Positions 1-7,303 of a stretch of DNA of 64,000 nt are shown here, in pieces. The position numbers and the translations under genes were made by a program. Position 1 is the first letter of the stretch; each line of letters starts with the position of its first letter. The notes below the pieces were generated by a model. The model was not told where the DNA came from. It worked only from the letters and a program-made list of their open reading frames with translations, and did not search any database. Origin of the DNA: an uncultured Coriobacteriaceae bacterium (GTDB lineage: Bacteria; Actinomycetota; Coriobacteriia; Coriobacteriales; Eggerthellaceae); the NCBI GenBank assembly GCA_902768975.1, contig CACXMZ010000005.1:124001-188000 (forward strand), written 5' to 3'.

Positions 1-110
1 CGCCTTAGCCAACTAGGCCACATCCACCAAGCGCAAGGAAGAAGTATATGCGGTATTCTTATTAGGTGCAAGCAATTCTTAAAATCTAGAGAATGAGAAG
101 GGAAAAGCCT
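1..110. other. Left edge, no confident gene
   Basis: Reading frame 1 on the plus strand is open from the window edge to a TGA at 94-96, so it could be the tail of an upstream gene. Its codons (CTA, AGG, ATA) do not look like those of the neighbours and I recognise no motif. The last part, from about 95, holds the GAGAAGGGA ribosome binding site of the next gene. Confidence 0.2.
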
Positions 111-686
111 ATGAAAACAATCACTAAAACGCTCTTGTTTTTTGCGGGCTGCCTTTTGCTATTAGGAATAGGTTTTTATGGGGGCATGAATTACACGCCT
201 CCCGGGGCACCTGAAGTGGACGCTGCTACCCTTGAAGCCCAGATTGCCGACTGTAGTGACCTTACTACCAGTAAACTTACTTACACGGGCTTCGTCAGTT
301 ATGAAGAAGGCACCATTCCGCTCATAAATAAGAAGGCCTTTTCCATGAAATACGTTGCTGAAGCGCGGGCGGGAGTGGACCTTTCAAAGGCCAAGGTCAC
401 GCTTTCTGAAGGCACTATTACGGTGAAGTTGCCTAAAGCAGAAACTCAAGTGATTGCCATTGATCCCAATTCGCTCGAGTTTTTCGACGAACAGCGCGCC
501 TTATTTAACTGGCAAGACCGCACTGATTCGGCAACCGCCCTTGAAGCGGCTGAAGCCGACGTTGAAACCAAGATTGACCAAACAGCCTTAATTGAAGAAG
601 CAAATAAGCAGGCGCATAAGGTTATTGAAGAGCTCCTTGCGCCCTTTACCGAAGAACCATATAGCTACACCCTCGTTGTTGAATAG
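111..686 (+). CDS. DUF4230 family membrane-anchored protein
   Basis: Protein of about 191 residues with a short basic N-terminus, one hydrophobic segment at about residues 8-26, and an outer soluble domain. The region around residues 45-190 (a Tyr-rich start, a KVTLSEGTITVKLPKAE strand pair, and an acidic helical end) matches the DUF4230 pattern as I know it; the function of that family is unknown. I chose the ATG at 111 over the one at 93 because GAGAAGGGA lies just before it, while the upstream ATG has no such site. It ends 9 bases before the next gene, so the two are probably co-transcribed. It is most likely a surface-exposed or secreted anchored protein. The family call is moderate. Confidence 0.65.
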   Translation: MKTITKTLLFFAGCLLLLGIGFYGGMNYTPPGAPEVDAATLEAQIADCSDLTTSKLTYTGFVSYEEGTIPLINKKAFSMKYVAEARAGVDLSKAKVTLSEGTITVKLPKAETQVIAIDPNSLEFFDEQRALFNWQDRTDSATALEAAEADVETKIDQTALIEEANKQAHKVIEELLAPFTEEPYSYTLVVE

Positions 687-695
687 GAGGCACGC

Positions 696-1328
696 ATGAC
701 AAAAATGCTGTACCAGGGTCACGGTTCCTATCGGTTTGTTTTAAACGATGGCACAGTAGTCTATGTTGACCCATTCGCAGGGGATGGCTACGATCTTCCG
801 GCTGACCTTATTCTTTCGACCCACGAACATTTTGATCATACCGGCTTCGAAAAGATGCCCCATGCACCTGGCTGCACCATCATTCGTGCGAAGGACTTGC
901 ATCCTTCGATTGACGACTATAGTGAAAGCCTTGAATCCCACGGCGTTTACATTACGTCCGTGCAGGCTTACAACAGTAACCACCCCAAGGCTGAATGCGT
1001 GGGCTATCTGCTCGATTTCGACAATGTGCGATTCTACGCTTCTGGCGACACAAGTGCCACGGAAGACATGGAGTCGGGCTTTTTGGCAGACATGTACATT
1101 GATTATGCGGTCTTTCCCTGCGACGGCTTGTATAACATGGACCGCGCCGAAGCGAGCCGCTGTGCCGCGCTCGTAAAAGCACGCCATAGCATTCCCATAC
1201 ACATGGTGCCCATGAGCGACCCTACTAACCCAAGCCAGCTCTTTGACCGCACCCGTGCTGAAGAGTTTCAAGCCCCAGGGCGTATTATCCTAGCTCCGGG
1301 TGAAGAACTGGAGCTTGTACATTCTTAG
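696..1328 (+). CDS. Metallo-beta-lactamase-fold hydrolase
   Basis: Cytoplasmic protein of 210 residues. The zinc-binding signature STHEHFDHTG is at about residues 41-50, and a later SGDTS (about 115) and HMVPMS (about 169) supply the other expected metal ligands. Its size and lack of extra domains resemble UlaG-like and other small MBL-fold hydrolases. The substrate cannot be read from the sequence; L-ascorbate-6-phosphate lactonase is only one member of that group and there are no ascorbate genes nearby. The start has a good GGAGG site, and the gene directly follows the DUF4230 gene, probably in one transcript. Confidence 0.75.
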   Translation: MTKMLYQGHGSYRFVLNDGTVVYVDPFAGDGYDLPADLILSTHEHFDHTGFEKMPHAPGCTIIRAKDLHPSIDDYSESLESHGVYITSVQAYNSNHPKAECVGYLLDFDNVRFYASGDTSATEDMESGFLADMYIDYAVFPCDGLYNMDRAEASRCAALVKARHSIPIHMVPMSDPTNPSQLFDRTRAEEFQAPGRIILAPGEELELVHS

Positions 1329-1415
1329 GGGATTATTGGCTCACAAGTCGCATAATTTGCGTGAAGTAATTTAGCCGACTATAGCTTATGAGTACCAAGC
1401 TGGTATTTTATAGGC

Positions 1416-3455
1416 ATGGACACTTTCGAACTCATACTTTTGCTCTTTGCGGCGGTGCTTCTTTCCGCTGTACTTGAGCAGATTATTCCCAAGGTTTCGC
1501 TTCCGCTTATTCAAGCGGGCCTGGGCGTGGCCCTTGCCATTTTCACGACTCAGCCCATTACTATTTCATTTAACCCTGAATTCTTCTTGCTGGTATTTAT
1601 CGCACCACTTTTGTTCCACGACGCCAAACATGCCGACAAGCTTGGTATGTGGCGCAATAAAAACTATATCTTCTGCCTTGCTATCGGCCTGGTTGTAGCA
1701 ATTATGCTTATCGTGGGCTTTGCAGTGCATGCCATTATTCCCTCCATTCCGCTTGCAGCTGCCTTTGCCCTGGGGGCCGCCTTGGGGCCAACCGATGCAG
1801 TTGCCGTGTTAGCCTTGAAGAAGGTAGCCCACGTACAGCGCCGTGAAAGCGCACTTTTGGCAGGGGAGTGCTTGCTCAATGATGCTTCTGGCGTTGTGGC
1901 ATTTCAGTTTGCCATTGCTGCAGCCGTTACTGGCTCATTTACCGTCCTGGAGTCGGGCCTTGCCTTTGTAATTTCATTTTTCGGCGGCATTATCCTGGGT
2001 CTCTTGCTTGCCTATCTTGCCCATCTTATCACCGTGCGGGTGACAGCGCTTGGGCTCGACACGAACACCTTCCATGTGCTTTTCGACGTCATGCTGCCCT
2101 TCATTATCTTCCTTGTGGCTGAATTGCTTCACGTCAGTGGCGTGCTTGCGGTTGTAGCTGCTGGCCTGCTCCTTTCCACGTGGGAAGAGCGCGCTATTGG
2201 CCCGTCTAAGGCCCGTTTGAGCATCGTGTCTTCAAATGTATGGGGCGTTATACAATTCGCCTTAAATGGCTTCGTATTCGTTCTTTTGGGCCTCATGCTT
2301 CCGCGCGGAAATTTGAGCCTTATTCAATCTGAAGATATTAGCAATTGGTTTCTTTTAGGTACGGTTCTGGGTTTAACTACCGTTGTCGTTGTCGTTCGTT
2401 TCCTGTGGGTACTCGTGTCGGACCGCCTTTCGCGTGACCCTGAAACGGGCGAGTTCGACACGCCGGTTGACCGCCTGCGTTCGGCGCTCATTACTACCAT
2501 TGGTGGCCCCAAGGGCGCTGTGACGCTTTCGATTATTATGTCGACGCCTTTTGTGACCGATGCAGGTTCGGTTTTCCCGGAACGTAATTTGCTCATCTTC
2601 TTAGCATCGGGCGTTATTGTCTCCACCCTGCTTCTTGCCAATTTCTTGCTCCCAATTCTGGCGCCTGCTAAAAAGGACACGACGGAAAGCCCTGAAAATG
2701 ACGCTCTTGCCATGCGTGAAATCCTGCGACGGGTAATTCATCGTTTAGCCGATTCACGTACAAAGGAAAACACACGACAGATTCGTTCGGTTATTCGCTC
2801 ATACAACGAACGCATAGAACGCCTGGAAGACGAAGCTAATATTGACTCTTCGGCAGACGAACTTCGCATTGCGGTTATCGACCAACAGCAAGAAAAGCTC
2901 TTTGAACTTATCGACGCTGGTGAACTTGACGACATCGAAGGCTTTAACTACTTGCGTCGTCTTGCACGCGCTTCCCAGTACATCCTGCATAAGAACGACA
3001 ACATGACCTTCTTCTTTGCTTCCCTTCGCCATTCTTCTTCGTTCTTGCGCGCCTTAAGGCGTTCGCTGCGCAAGCTCATGGGGAAGTTGCCGCTCTATGA
3101 CGACGCTGTCGAGCGTATTAAGATTCAGAAAGCAGCCGACTTGATTGCCATTGAATATCTAATGAGCCTCATAGACGACCCGGAATGCCCGTTCCCTCTG
3201 GACCAGGTAACCGAGCTCCTCTTTTCCTTCCAGCGCTCGTATAAGCGTTCCGAAGGCTCGCTTCCCTCAATTACGACCTATGCGCGCACTTTGGACGACC
3301 TCGGTGAAATACAGCGCATGGCCTATAACTTTGAACTTGAAGAAATACGCTTGGCATATAGCGCCGAAGAAATTAGTCGTAAGCTTGCAAAGCGCATGCG
3401 TGACAATGTCTACCTCATGATGGTTGAGCTTGATACCAATATGGAATTAGCCTAG
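1416..3455 (+). CDS. CPA1-family Na+(K+)/H+ antiporter
   Basis: Protein of 679 residues. The first 415 or so are about 12 hydrophobic segments of the NhaP/CPA1 type, with the ALGPTDAVAV motif at about 123 and LLNDASGVVAF at about 152, which carries the ion-binding Asp region. The last 240 residues are a charged, helical cytoplasmic tail of the kind that regulates these exchangers. It should swap monovalent cations for protons across the membrane for pH and salt balance. The start has no ribosome binding site, but a TATTTT box sits 6 bases upstream (1404-1409), which suggests a leaderless mRNA. The 3' end lies only 3 bases from the end of the convergent regulator gene. Confidence 0.85.
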   Translation: MDTFELILLLFAAVLLSAVLEQIIPKVSLPLIQAGLGVALAIFTTQPITISFNPEFFLLVFIAPLLFHDAKHADKLGMWRNKNYIFCLAIGLVVAIMLIVGFAVHAIIPSIPLAAAFALGAALGPTDAVAVLALKKVAHVQRRESALLAGECLLNDASGVVAFQFAIAAAVTGSFTVLESGLAFVISFFGGIILGLLLAYLAHLITVRVTALGLDTNTFHVLFDVMLPFIIFLVAELLHVSGVLAVVAAGLLLSTWEERAIGPSKARLSIVSSNVWGVIQFALNGFVFVLLGLMLPRGNLSLIQSEDISNWFLLGTVLGLTTVVVVVRFLWVLVSDRLSRDPETGEFDTPVDRLRSALITTIGGPKGAVTLSIIMSTPFVTDAGSVFPERNLLIFLASGVIVSTLLLANFLLPILAPAKKDTTESPENDALAMREILRRVIHRLADSRTKENTRQIRSVIRSYNERIERLEDEANIDSSADELRIAVIDQQQEKLFELIDAGELDDIEGFNYLRRLARASQYILHKNDNMTFFFASLRHSSSFLRALRRSLRKLMGKLPLYDDAVERIKIQKAADLIAIEYLMSLIDDPECPFPLDQVTELLFSFQRSYKRSEGSLPSITTYARTLDDLGEIQRMAYNFELEEIRLAYSAEEISRKLAKRMRDNVYLMMVELDTNMELA

Positions 3456-3458
3456 AAG

Positions 3459-4106
3459 CTAAATGCCAAGAAGGCGGTATTTAATAGCGAGCTGGACCAG
3501 TTCTGCGCGACTGGTAATGTCGAGCTTGCTGTAAATTTTGCTGCGATGCACTTCGACGGTTTTAACGGAAACATAGATCTTTTCAGCAATTTCTTTATTG
3601 GTATAACCAGCCGCAATGAGTGTAAAGACTTCAAGTTCACGGTTGGTAAGCATGCGGAGTGGGTTCTTTTCCTTGCCTTCCGAGTCGTCGTTAAGACGTA
3701 TGGCGAGTTCGTCGGCCATCTGCTTGTTAACATGGACCCCACCTGCGGCAACGGTACGTATGGCTTCAAGGAGTTCTTCGGTGCTTGAAGTTTTGAGGAT
3801 GTAGCCGCTTGCGCCACCACGCAGGGTAAAGTAGAGGTAGTCTGCTTCGGCAAACATGGTCAAAATAATGACGCGCGTAGCGGGGAAGTCTTTGGAAATC
3901 TTTTCACAGGCAATGAGGCCACTTTGCCCTGGAGGCATGGAAATATCGAGCAACAGGATGTCTGGCTTATGCTTTGCTACAAGGTTATAGGCTTCGTTAC
4001 CATCCGCAGCATTTCCAACGACTTCCATGTCGTCCTGCGAATTGATTATTAAGCTAAAGCCCGAACGGACCACTTCGTGGTCGTCGGCAATAAGGACTCT
4101 AATCAC
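3459..4106 (-). CDS. LuxR/NarL-type response regulator
   Basis: Protein of 215 residues. The N-terminal receiver domain has the acidic pair Asp8-Asp9, the phospho-acceptor Asp54 in LLLDISMPPG, and a conserved Lys in GYILKTSS near 108. A C-terminal LuxR helix-turn-helix follows (LTNRELEVFTLIAAG, then TNKEIAEKI and VKTVEVHRSKI, about 150-200). It should bind DNA when phosphorylated by the kinase encoded just upstream. The start is GTG at 4106; its GAGGAG site overlaps the end of the kinase gene, so the two are translationally coupled. Targets are unknown; the small membrane protein in the same operon or the convergent antiporter are obvious candidates. Confidence 0.92.
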   Translation of the reverse strand: MIRVLIADDHEVVRSGFSLIINSQDDMEVVGNAADGNEAYNLVAKHKPDILLLDISMPPGQSGLIACEKISKDFPATRVIILTMFAEADYLYFTLRGGASGYILKTSSTEELLEAIRTVAAGGVHVNKQMADELAIRLNDDSEGKEKNPLRMLTNRELEVFTLIAAGYTNKEIAEKIYVSVKTVEVHRSKIYSKLDITSRAELVQLAIKYRLLGI

Positions 4107-4109
4107 AGT

Positions 4110-5258
4110 TTACTCCTCTAAAGCAATTGGTGCCCTTAAAGTTATGCACGTACCACCTTCGTCACTATCTATGAGCAGGGTGCCATTAATAATGCGTGCT
4201 CGTTCACGCATGCCTGGCAAACCGCCGCCCGTTCCCTGTACAGTAGGATGAGTTGCGTCGAAACCGCAGCCTTCGTCGCAAATAGTTATAACCAAATTAT
4301 TATCGATGGTATTAAAGGTTATGCGAACAAGTTCAGAACCAGAATACTTGCAGGCATTGAGTAAGGCTTCTTGGGTAATGCGATAGGCATGGGTTTCAAA
4401 ATAGGGGTCAAAACGCATGCCGTCGGTTTCGTCTACCACAATGATTTCAACACCGAAGGACTTTTGGTATAAAGCTGCCTGTGAACGCGTGCCGGCCTGA
4501 AGGCCAAGGTCGTCGAGGGCCAAGGGGCGCAGTTCGACCGAAAGATTATGGATGTCGTCGAGCACGCGTTTAATCTGGGCATTTGCCGTATTGGTAAGCT
4601 CTTGTGTTTCGTCGTCGGGGTGAAGGGTTGAAATCTTACGCACGAGCATGGAAACACTGAAAAGCTCCTGGGCAAGGCCGTCGTGCAATTCACGGGCGAG
4701 GCGGCGGCGCTCTTCTTCCTGTATGCGATTAACGGCCAGTTCGCCGTCCTGAATGTCGGCCTGGCCATGAGCATTTGCGCCTGAAAGCTCCGCGAAGTTA
4801 AGCACGTCGCCTTGAGGCACGCTAAAGCCACAGAGACCATCCTTGGTGTCTTCGATAAGCTGCCTGAACGCTGCTTCATGGCTTTCGTCAACCGTGCGGA
4901 AGCCACATAGTACGGCGCCAATAACATGGACGCCATCGCTGAGTGGCAGACAGCAGAAGCTTCGGAGGTCTTCGGCGAAGACAATGGGGTAACTGGAAAA
5001 GTCGCGCGGATCGAGCTGATTGTCGATGTCGGTGAGGAGCATGGAACGGCCCGTTTTAAGCACGATGCCGCCAATGCCGCGCCCGGGCGTGAGGGCAATG
5101 CGCCTAAAGCGTTCACCCGTATTGCCGCAGGCATATTTCCACTGGAGGGCTTCACCGAATTCAGGGGCAATTCCTATGGCCGTAAAATCGAAGCCATAGG
5201 TCGCACATAAATGTTCCACAGCTTGACTGTAGGTCATTTCAAACAATGCCGACTGCAT
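4110..5258 (-). CDS. Soluble GAF-domain sensor histidine kinase (HisKA_3 type)
   Basis: Protein of 382 residues with no clear transmembrane segment. Residues about 10-145 look like a GAF domain (PGRGIGGIVLKTGRS, then FCCLPLSDGV). A linker leads to the HisKA_3 box, EERRRLARELHDGLAQ, with the phospho-acceptor His192. The ATP-binding domain has an N box near 305 (EALLNACKYSG), CDEGCGF, and GTGGGLPGMRERA. It is the partner of the LuxR regulator downstream, with 3 bases between them. Because it lacks membrane spans, it must sense a cytoplasmic signal or rely on a membrane partner; the four-helix protein encoded immediately upstream is the natural candidate (inference). The GAF ligand is not predictable; two Cys at 102-103 within the GAF domain are worth noting. 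Confidence 0.9.
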   Translation of the reverse strand: MQSALFEMTYSQAVEHLCATYGFDFTAIGIAPEFGEALQWKYACGNTGERFRRIALTPGRGIGGIVLKTGRSMLLTDIDNQLDPRDFSSYPIVFAEDLRSFCCLPLSDGVHVIGAVLCGFRTVDESHEAAFRQLIEDTKDGLCGFSVPQGDVLNFAELSGANAHGQADIQDGELAVNRIQEEERRRLARELHDGLAQELFSVSMLVRKISTLHPDDETQELTNTANAQIKRVLDDIHNLSVELRPLALDDLGLQAGTRSQAALYQKSFGVEIIVVDETDGMRFDPYFETHAYRITQEALLNACKYSGSELVRITFNTIDNNLVITICDEGCGFDATHPTVQGTGGGLPGMRERARIINGTLLIDSDEGGTCITLRAPIALEE

Positions 5259-5262
5259 ACCC

Positions 5263-5673
5263 CTACCTTCGCATTGACAAAGTTAAGGCGATTATAAGCA
5301 AAACCAGCCCAACAGCGTCGAATATGATGAAACGCATAATGGAAGAAGCGACTATTGCCTGCGCGGGTCCAAGCCCGATGTATAGGTATGTTTCCCCAGC
5401 TAAACCTATACATTGCTGAGCAATTACTACCCAAAAAAGCATAGTGAATTTATAGGGAAAAACGATAAGTGGTATATAAGTTGCATTCCACATGGCAAAG
5501 GCCACGCCCATGCCCGCTATGGCCACTTCGGCCCCTTCACCTGCGAGTTGATAGGCCGCAGTATAGTCCGCAGGGTTCAAAAAGAACATAAGAGCGCAGT
5601 ACATATTGCTTGCGAAGACAAGCAGGAGCAAGAGTCGTGTAACGACATGCTTTGTAAACTTTGACTGTGCCAT
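5263..5673 (-). CDS. Four-helix membrane protein of unknown function
   Basis: Protein of 136 residues, mostly hydrophobic, with about four predicted membrane helices (roughly 10-30, 48-72, 75-97 and 108-132), a basic start (SKFTKHVVTR) and a basic end (SMRR). I do not recognise a family. It is the first gene of a minus-strand operon with the GAF kinase (4 bases between) and the LuxR regulator, so a role in signal input or as the regulated target is plausible (inference). No ribosome binding site is present. On its strand a TAGAAT box (5680-5685) lies 6 bases before the ATG, so the mRNA is probably leaderless. Confidence 0.75.
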   Translation of the reverse strand: MAQSKFTKHVVTRLLLLLVFASNMYCALMFFLNPADYTAAYQLAGEGAEVAIAGMGVAFAMWNATYIPLIVFPYKFTMLFWVVIAQQCIGLAGETYLYIGLGPAQAIVASSIMRFIIFDAVGLVLLIIALTLSMRR

Positions 5674-5679
5674 GGTTTC

Positions 5680-5708
5680 ATTCTATTACTAATAACGCCC
5701 ATTCGGAA
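5680..5708 (-). promoter_or_regulatory. Candidate leaderless promoter of the two-component operon
   Basis: Reading the minus strand, TTCCGA (5708-5703) is followed after 17 bases by TAGAAT (5685-5680) and then after 6 bases by the ATG of the membrane protein. The -10 match and spacing are good and the -35 match is fair. The -35 part overlaps the hairpin that follows tRNA-Val. Confidence 0.5.
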
Positions 5709-5717
5709 GAACGGGCG
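5691..5717 (-). terminator. Weak terminator hairpin after tRNA-Val
   Basis: Inverted repeat CGCCCATTC / GAACGGGCG (5696-5704 and 5709-5717, with one G-U pair) and a 4-base loop, read on the minus strand directly after the tRNA pair. It is followed only by TTATT, so termination may be partial and the tRNAs could read into the kinase operon. Confidence 0.5.
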
Positions 5718-5724
5718 AGTTTTG

Positions 5725-5799
5725 TGGTGGGCGTTACAGGGTTTGAACCTGTGACCTCTTCCGTGTGAAGGAAGCGCGCTCCCGCTGCGCCAAACGCCC
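5725..5799 (-). tRNA. tRNA-Val(CAC)
   Basis: 75-nt cloverleaf on the minus strand with CCA encoded. The acceptor stem is GGGCGTT/AACGCCC, the T loop is TTCAAAC, and the anticodon loop TTCACAC gives CAC, reading GUG. It lies 33 bases downstream of tRNA-Asn and is probably in one transcript with it. Confidence 0.95.
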
Positions 5800-5832
5800 G
5801 ATATGTAAAAAGGCATACGCCTGAAAAATCAA

Positions 5833-5907
5833 TGGCTCCCCGGGTAGGATTCGAACCTACAACCCTCCGGTTAACAGCCGGATGCTCTGCCGTTGAGCTA
5901 CCGAGGA
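5833..5907 (-). tRNA. tRNA-Asn(GTT)
   Basis: 75-nt cloverleaf on the minus strand with CCA encoded. The acceptor stem is TCCTCGG/CCGGGGA, the T loop is TTCGAAT, and the anticodon loop CTGTTAA gives GTT. It is upstream of tRNA-Val(CAC) on the same strand. Confidence 0.95.
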
Positions 5908-5989
5908 ACGTGTGCGCAAAAAGCGGCAAGGAAGAATACTATCTGAATAGTTCCACCTTTGCAAGGTTTTAGTATAGGATAGTTTTGAT

Positions 5990-7018
5990 ATGACAGAGGA
6001 TATTCAACATAATTCTGGTCCGCGCCATGCAAAAAAGACAAATTCGGTCGGAAAAACGGTTGCAATAGTACTTGCGATTGCTCTGCTGCTGGGCGCTTTG
6101 GGCTTTGCGGGATACTTTGCCTACACCAAGAATTCCTTACCATTTTTGCCTGTGCAGTCAAATGCTTCTTCCTCGAGTGAAGAAGCGAGTGTAAACCCGC
6201 CCGAATCTACGAATGCTTTGGACGCGTCTGGAGAAGAGAGTTCTCTTTCGAGCGCTGCTCTCAGCTCTGGCGACCTTTATAACGACAGGGCCAAAACGGC
6301 TGCCCAAGAAAAGGCCGACAAAGAACGGGCTGAAGCTGAAGCTGCCGCAGCCGCCGCCGAAGCTGCGGCTAAGGCAGGCATTCCTACACCCTTGATTGCT
6401 GAATACGACGGAGTGAAGGTGCATACCCCTATTAAGGCCCAGGACCTTGAAGGAATTTTGTTCCATCAGGCGGCAACGGAGTTTGGCTTGGTGCTTTCAA
6501 CTCAGCTTCCTGAAGCAGATCCTGAAAAAATGCTGACCGACCCCGACTATGAAATTGCTGAAGAGCAACCGACGGGGGACGCGTGGCTCATTGCGAAAGC
6601 ATTGCATCTTTGGCGGGCAGACACCACAACTGACATGGATACCTCTATTGATGTTGGCGCTGAAGCCGCTACGCAGGTGTATGCGTCGGTAACAGGCACG
6701 GTGGTGCTTGTGAAGACTTACCGGCTCTATGACATGATCGATGACTACGAAGTTCACATCCAGCCAGACGGGCGGCCAGACTTGGACGTGGTCACTATTC
6801 ATATTCAAGACGTTTCGGTTAAGGCCGGGGACAAAGTTGTTGGCGGTGAAACGCCATTGGCAAAGGTGCGTGATCTGGCGGGTGAAGGTATTACCGACAT
6901 TCAGCTTGCCTTCTATTCGAAAGCTGGTCACGGAAATCACACCCATGTGCAAGTGAATAATGCTGACGCGCCCACGTATCGTGAAACGCGTTTGAAGGAC
7001 GCCATCAAGGTCGAATAA
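5990..7018 (+). CDS. Membrane-anchored LytM/M23-like protein, degenerate metal site
   Basis: Protein of 342 residues: a charged cytoplasmic start, one membrane span at about 22-43, a Ser/Glu-rich linker, an Ala/Glu-rich helix near 105-135, and a C-terminal LytM-like beta domain (about 215-330). In active M23 peptidases zinc is held by HxxxD and HxH. Here the HxH is present (NHTHVQV, near 320), but the first His position reads Asp (DTSID, near 218). It may therefore be an inactive, regulatory or scaffold LytM protein of the cell envelope. That reading is inference, and an unusual ligand is possible. The start has no clear ribosome binding site. It lies alone between tRNA genes. Confidence 0.7.
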   Translation: MTEDIQHNSGPRHAKKTNSVGKTVAIVLAIALLLGALGFAGYFAYTKNSLPFLPVQSNASSSSEEASVNPPESTNALDASGEESSLSSAALSSGDLYNDRAKTAAQEKADKERAEAEAAAAAAEAAAKAGIPTPLIAEYDGVKVHTPIKAQDLEGILFHQAATEFGLVLSTQLPEADPEKMLTDPDYEIAEEQPTGDAWLIAKALHLWRADTTTDMDTSIDVGAEAATQVYASVTGTVVLVKTYRLYDMIDDYEVHIQPDGRPDLDVVTIHIQDVSVKAGDKVVGGETPLAKVRDLAGEGITDIQLAFYSKAGHGNHTHVQVNNADAPTYRETRLKDAIKVE

Positions 7019-7043
7019 TTGCGCTATACTAGTGCACTGTTTT

Positions 7044-7118
7044 GGGCCTATAGCTCAACGGTGGAGCAGAGGACTCATAATCCTTTGGTTGCAGGTTCGA
7101 ATCCTGCTGGGCCCACCA
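7044..7118 (+). tRNA. tRNA-Ile2(CAT), lysidine-type
   Basis: 75-nt cloverleaf with CCA encoded. The anticodon loop is CTCATAA, so the anticodon is CAT. The acceptor stem GGGCCTA/TGGGCCC has pairs C4-G69 and C5-G68, which are known positive determinants for TilS in E. coli tRNA-Ile2 and differ from those of elongator Met tRNA. I therefore call it the isoleucine tRNA that reads AUA after lysidine modification. Elongator tRNA-Met is the alternative. A TATACT box at 7024-7029 is a likely -10. Confidence 0.8.
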
Positions 7119-7127
7119 CACTTTTTA

Positions 7128-7154
7128 CGCTGTCCTAACGGACGGCGTTTTTTT
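7128..7154 (+). terminator. Terminator after tRNA-Ile2
   Basis: An 8-bp stem (CGCTGTCC/GGACGGCG, one G-U pair) with loop TAAC is followed by seven T. It sits 9 bases after the tRNA and is an intrinsic terminator for it. Confidence 0.9.
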
Positions 7155-7290
7155 CATATGAGACGACCAGACGCTGCGCCAGCAGGCCGCACCCTCGCTG
7201 TTTCACCATGGGCGACCTAGGGCTTTATGCTTTGTACCCACCTACAATAAAAACGCCGTCCTAACGGACGGCGTTTTTCATATGAGACGA
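7132..7290. repeat. Direct repeat of a terminator hairpin plus flank
   Basis: The stretch 7132-7166 is repeated at 7258-7290. Both copies begin GTCCTAACGGACGGCG, run through a T tract of seven or five T, and end CATATGAGACGA. The copies differ only by two T and are separated by about 90 bases of unrelated sequence in which I see no gene. The shared CATATGAGACGA after the hairpin shows this is a duplication, not two independent terminators. Confidence 0.85.
7249..7278 (-). terminator. Bidirectional terminator, serves nagB
   Basis: A perfect 13-bp inverted repeat, AAAAACGCCGTCC (7249-7261) and GGACGGCGTTTTT (7266-7278), with loop TAAC. It has T runs on both strands, so it can end nagB transcripts arriving on the minus strand and any read-through from tRNA-Ile2. 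Confidence 0.9.
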
Positions 7291-7303
7291 TTTGGCGTTT
7301 GCC

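Noticed and set aside
741-1271. 176-residue minus-strand open frame
   Set aside because: It is the shadow of the metallo-beta-lactamase-fold gene, whose zinc motif is on the plus strand.
5577-5929. Small open frames over the tRNA-Val and tRNA-Asn region
   Set aside because: They translate tRNA sequence; the cloverleaf structures with CCA ends are decisive.
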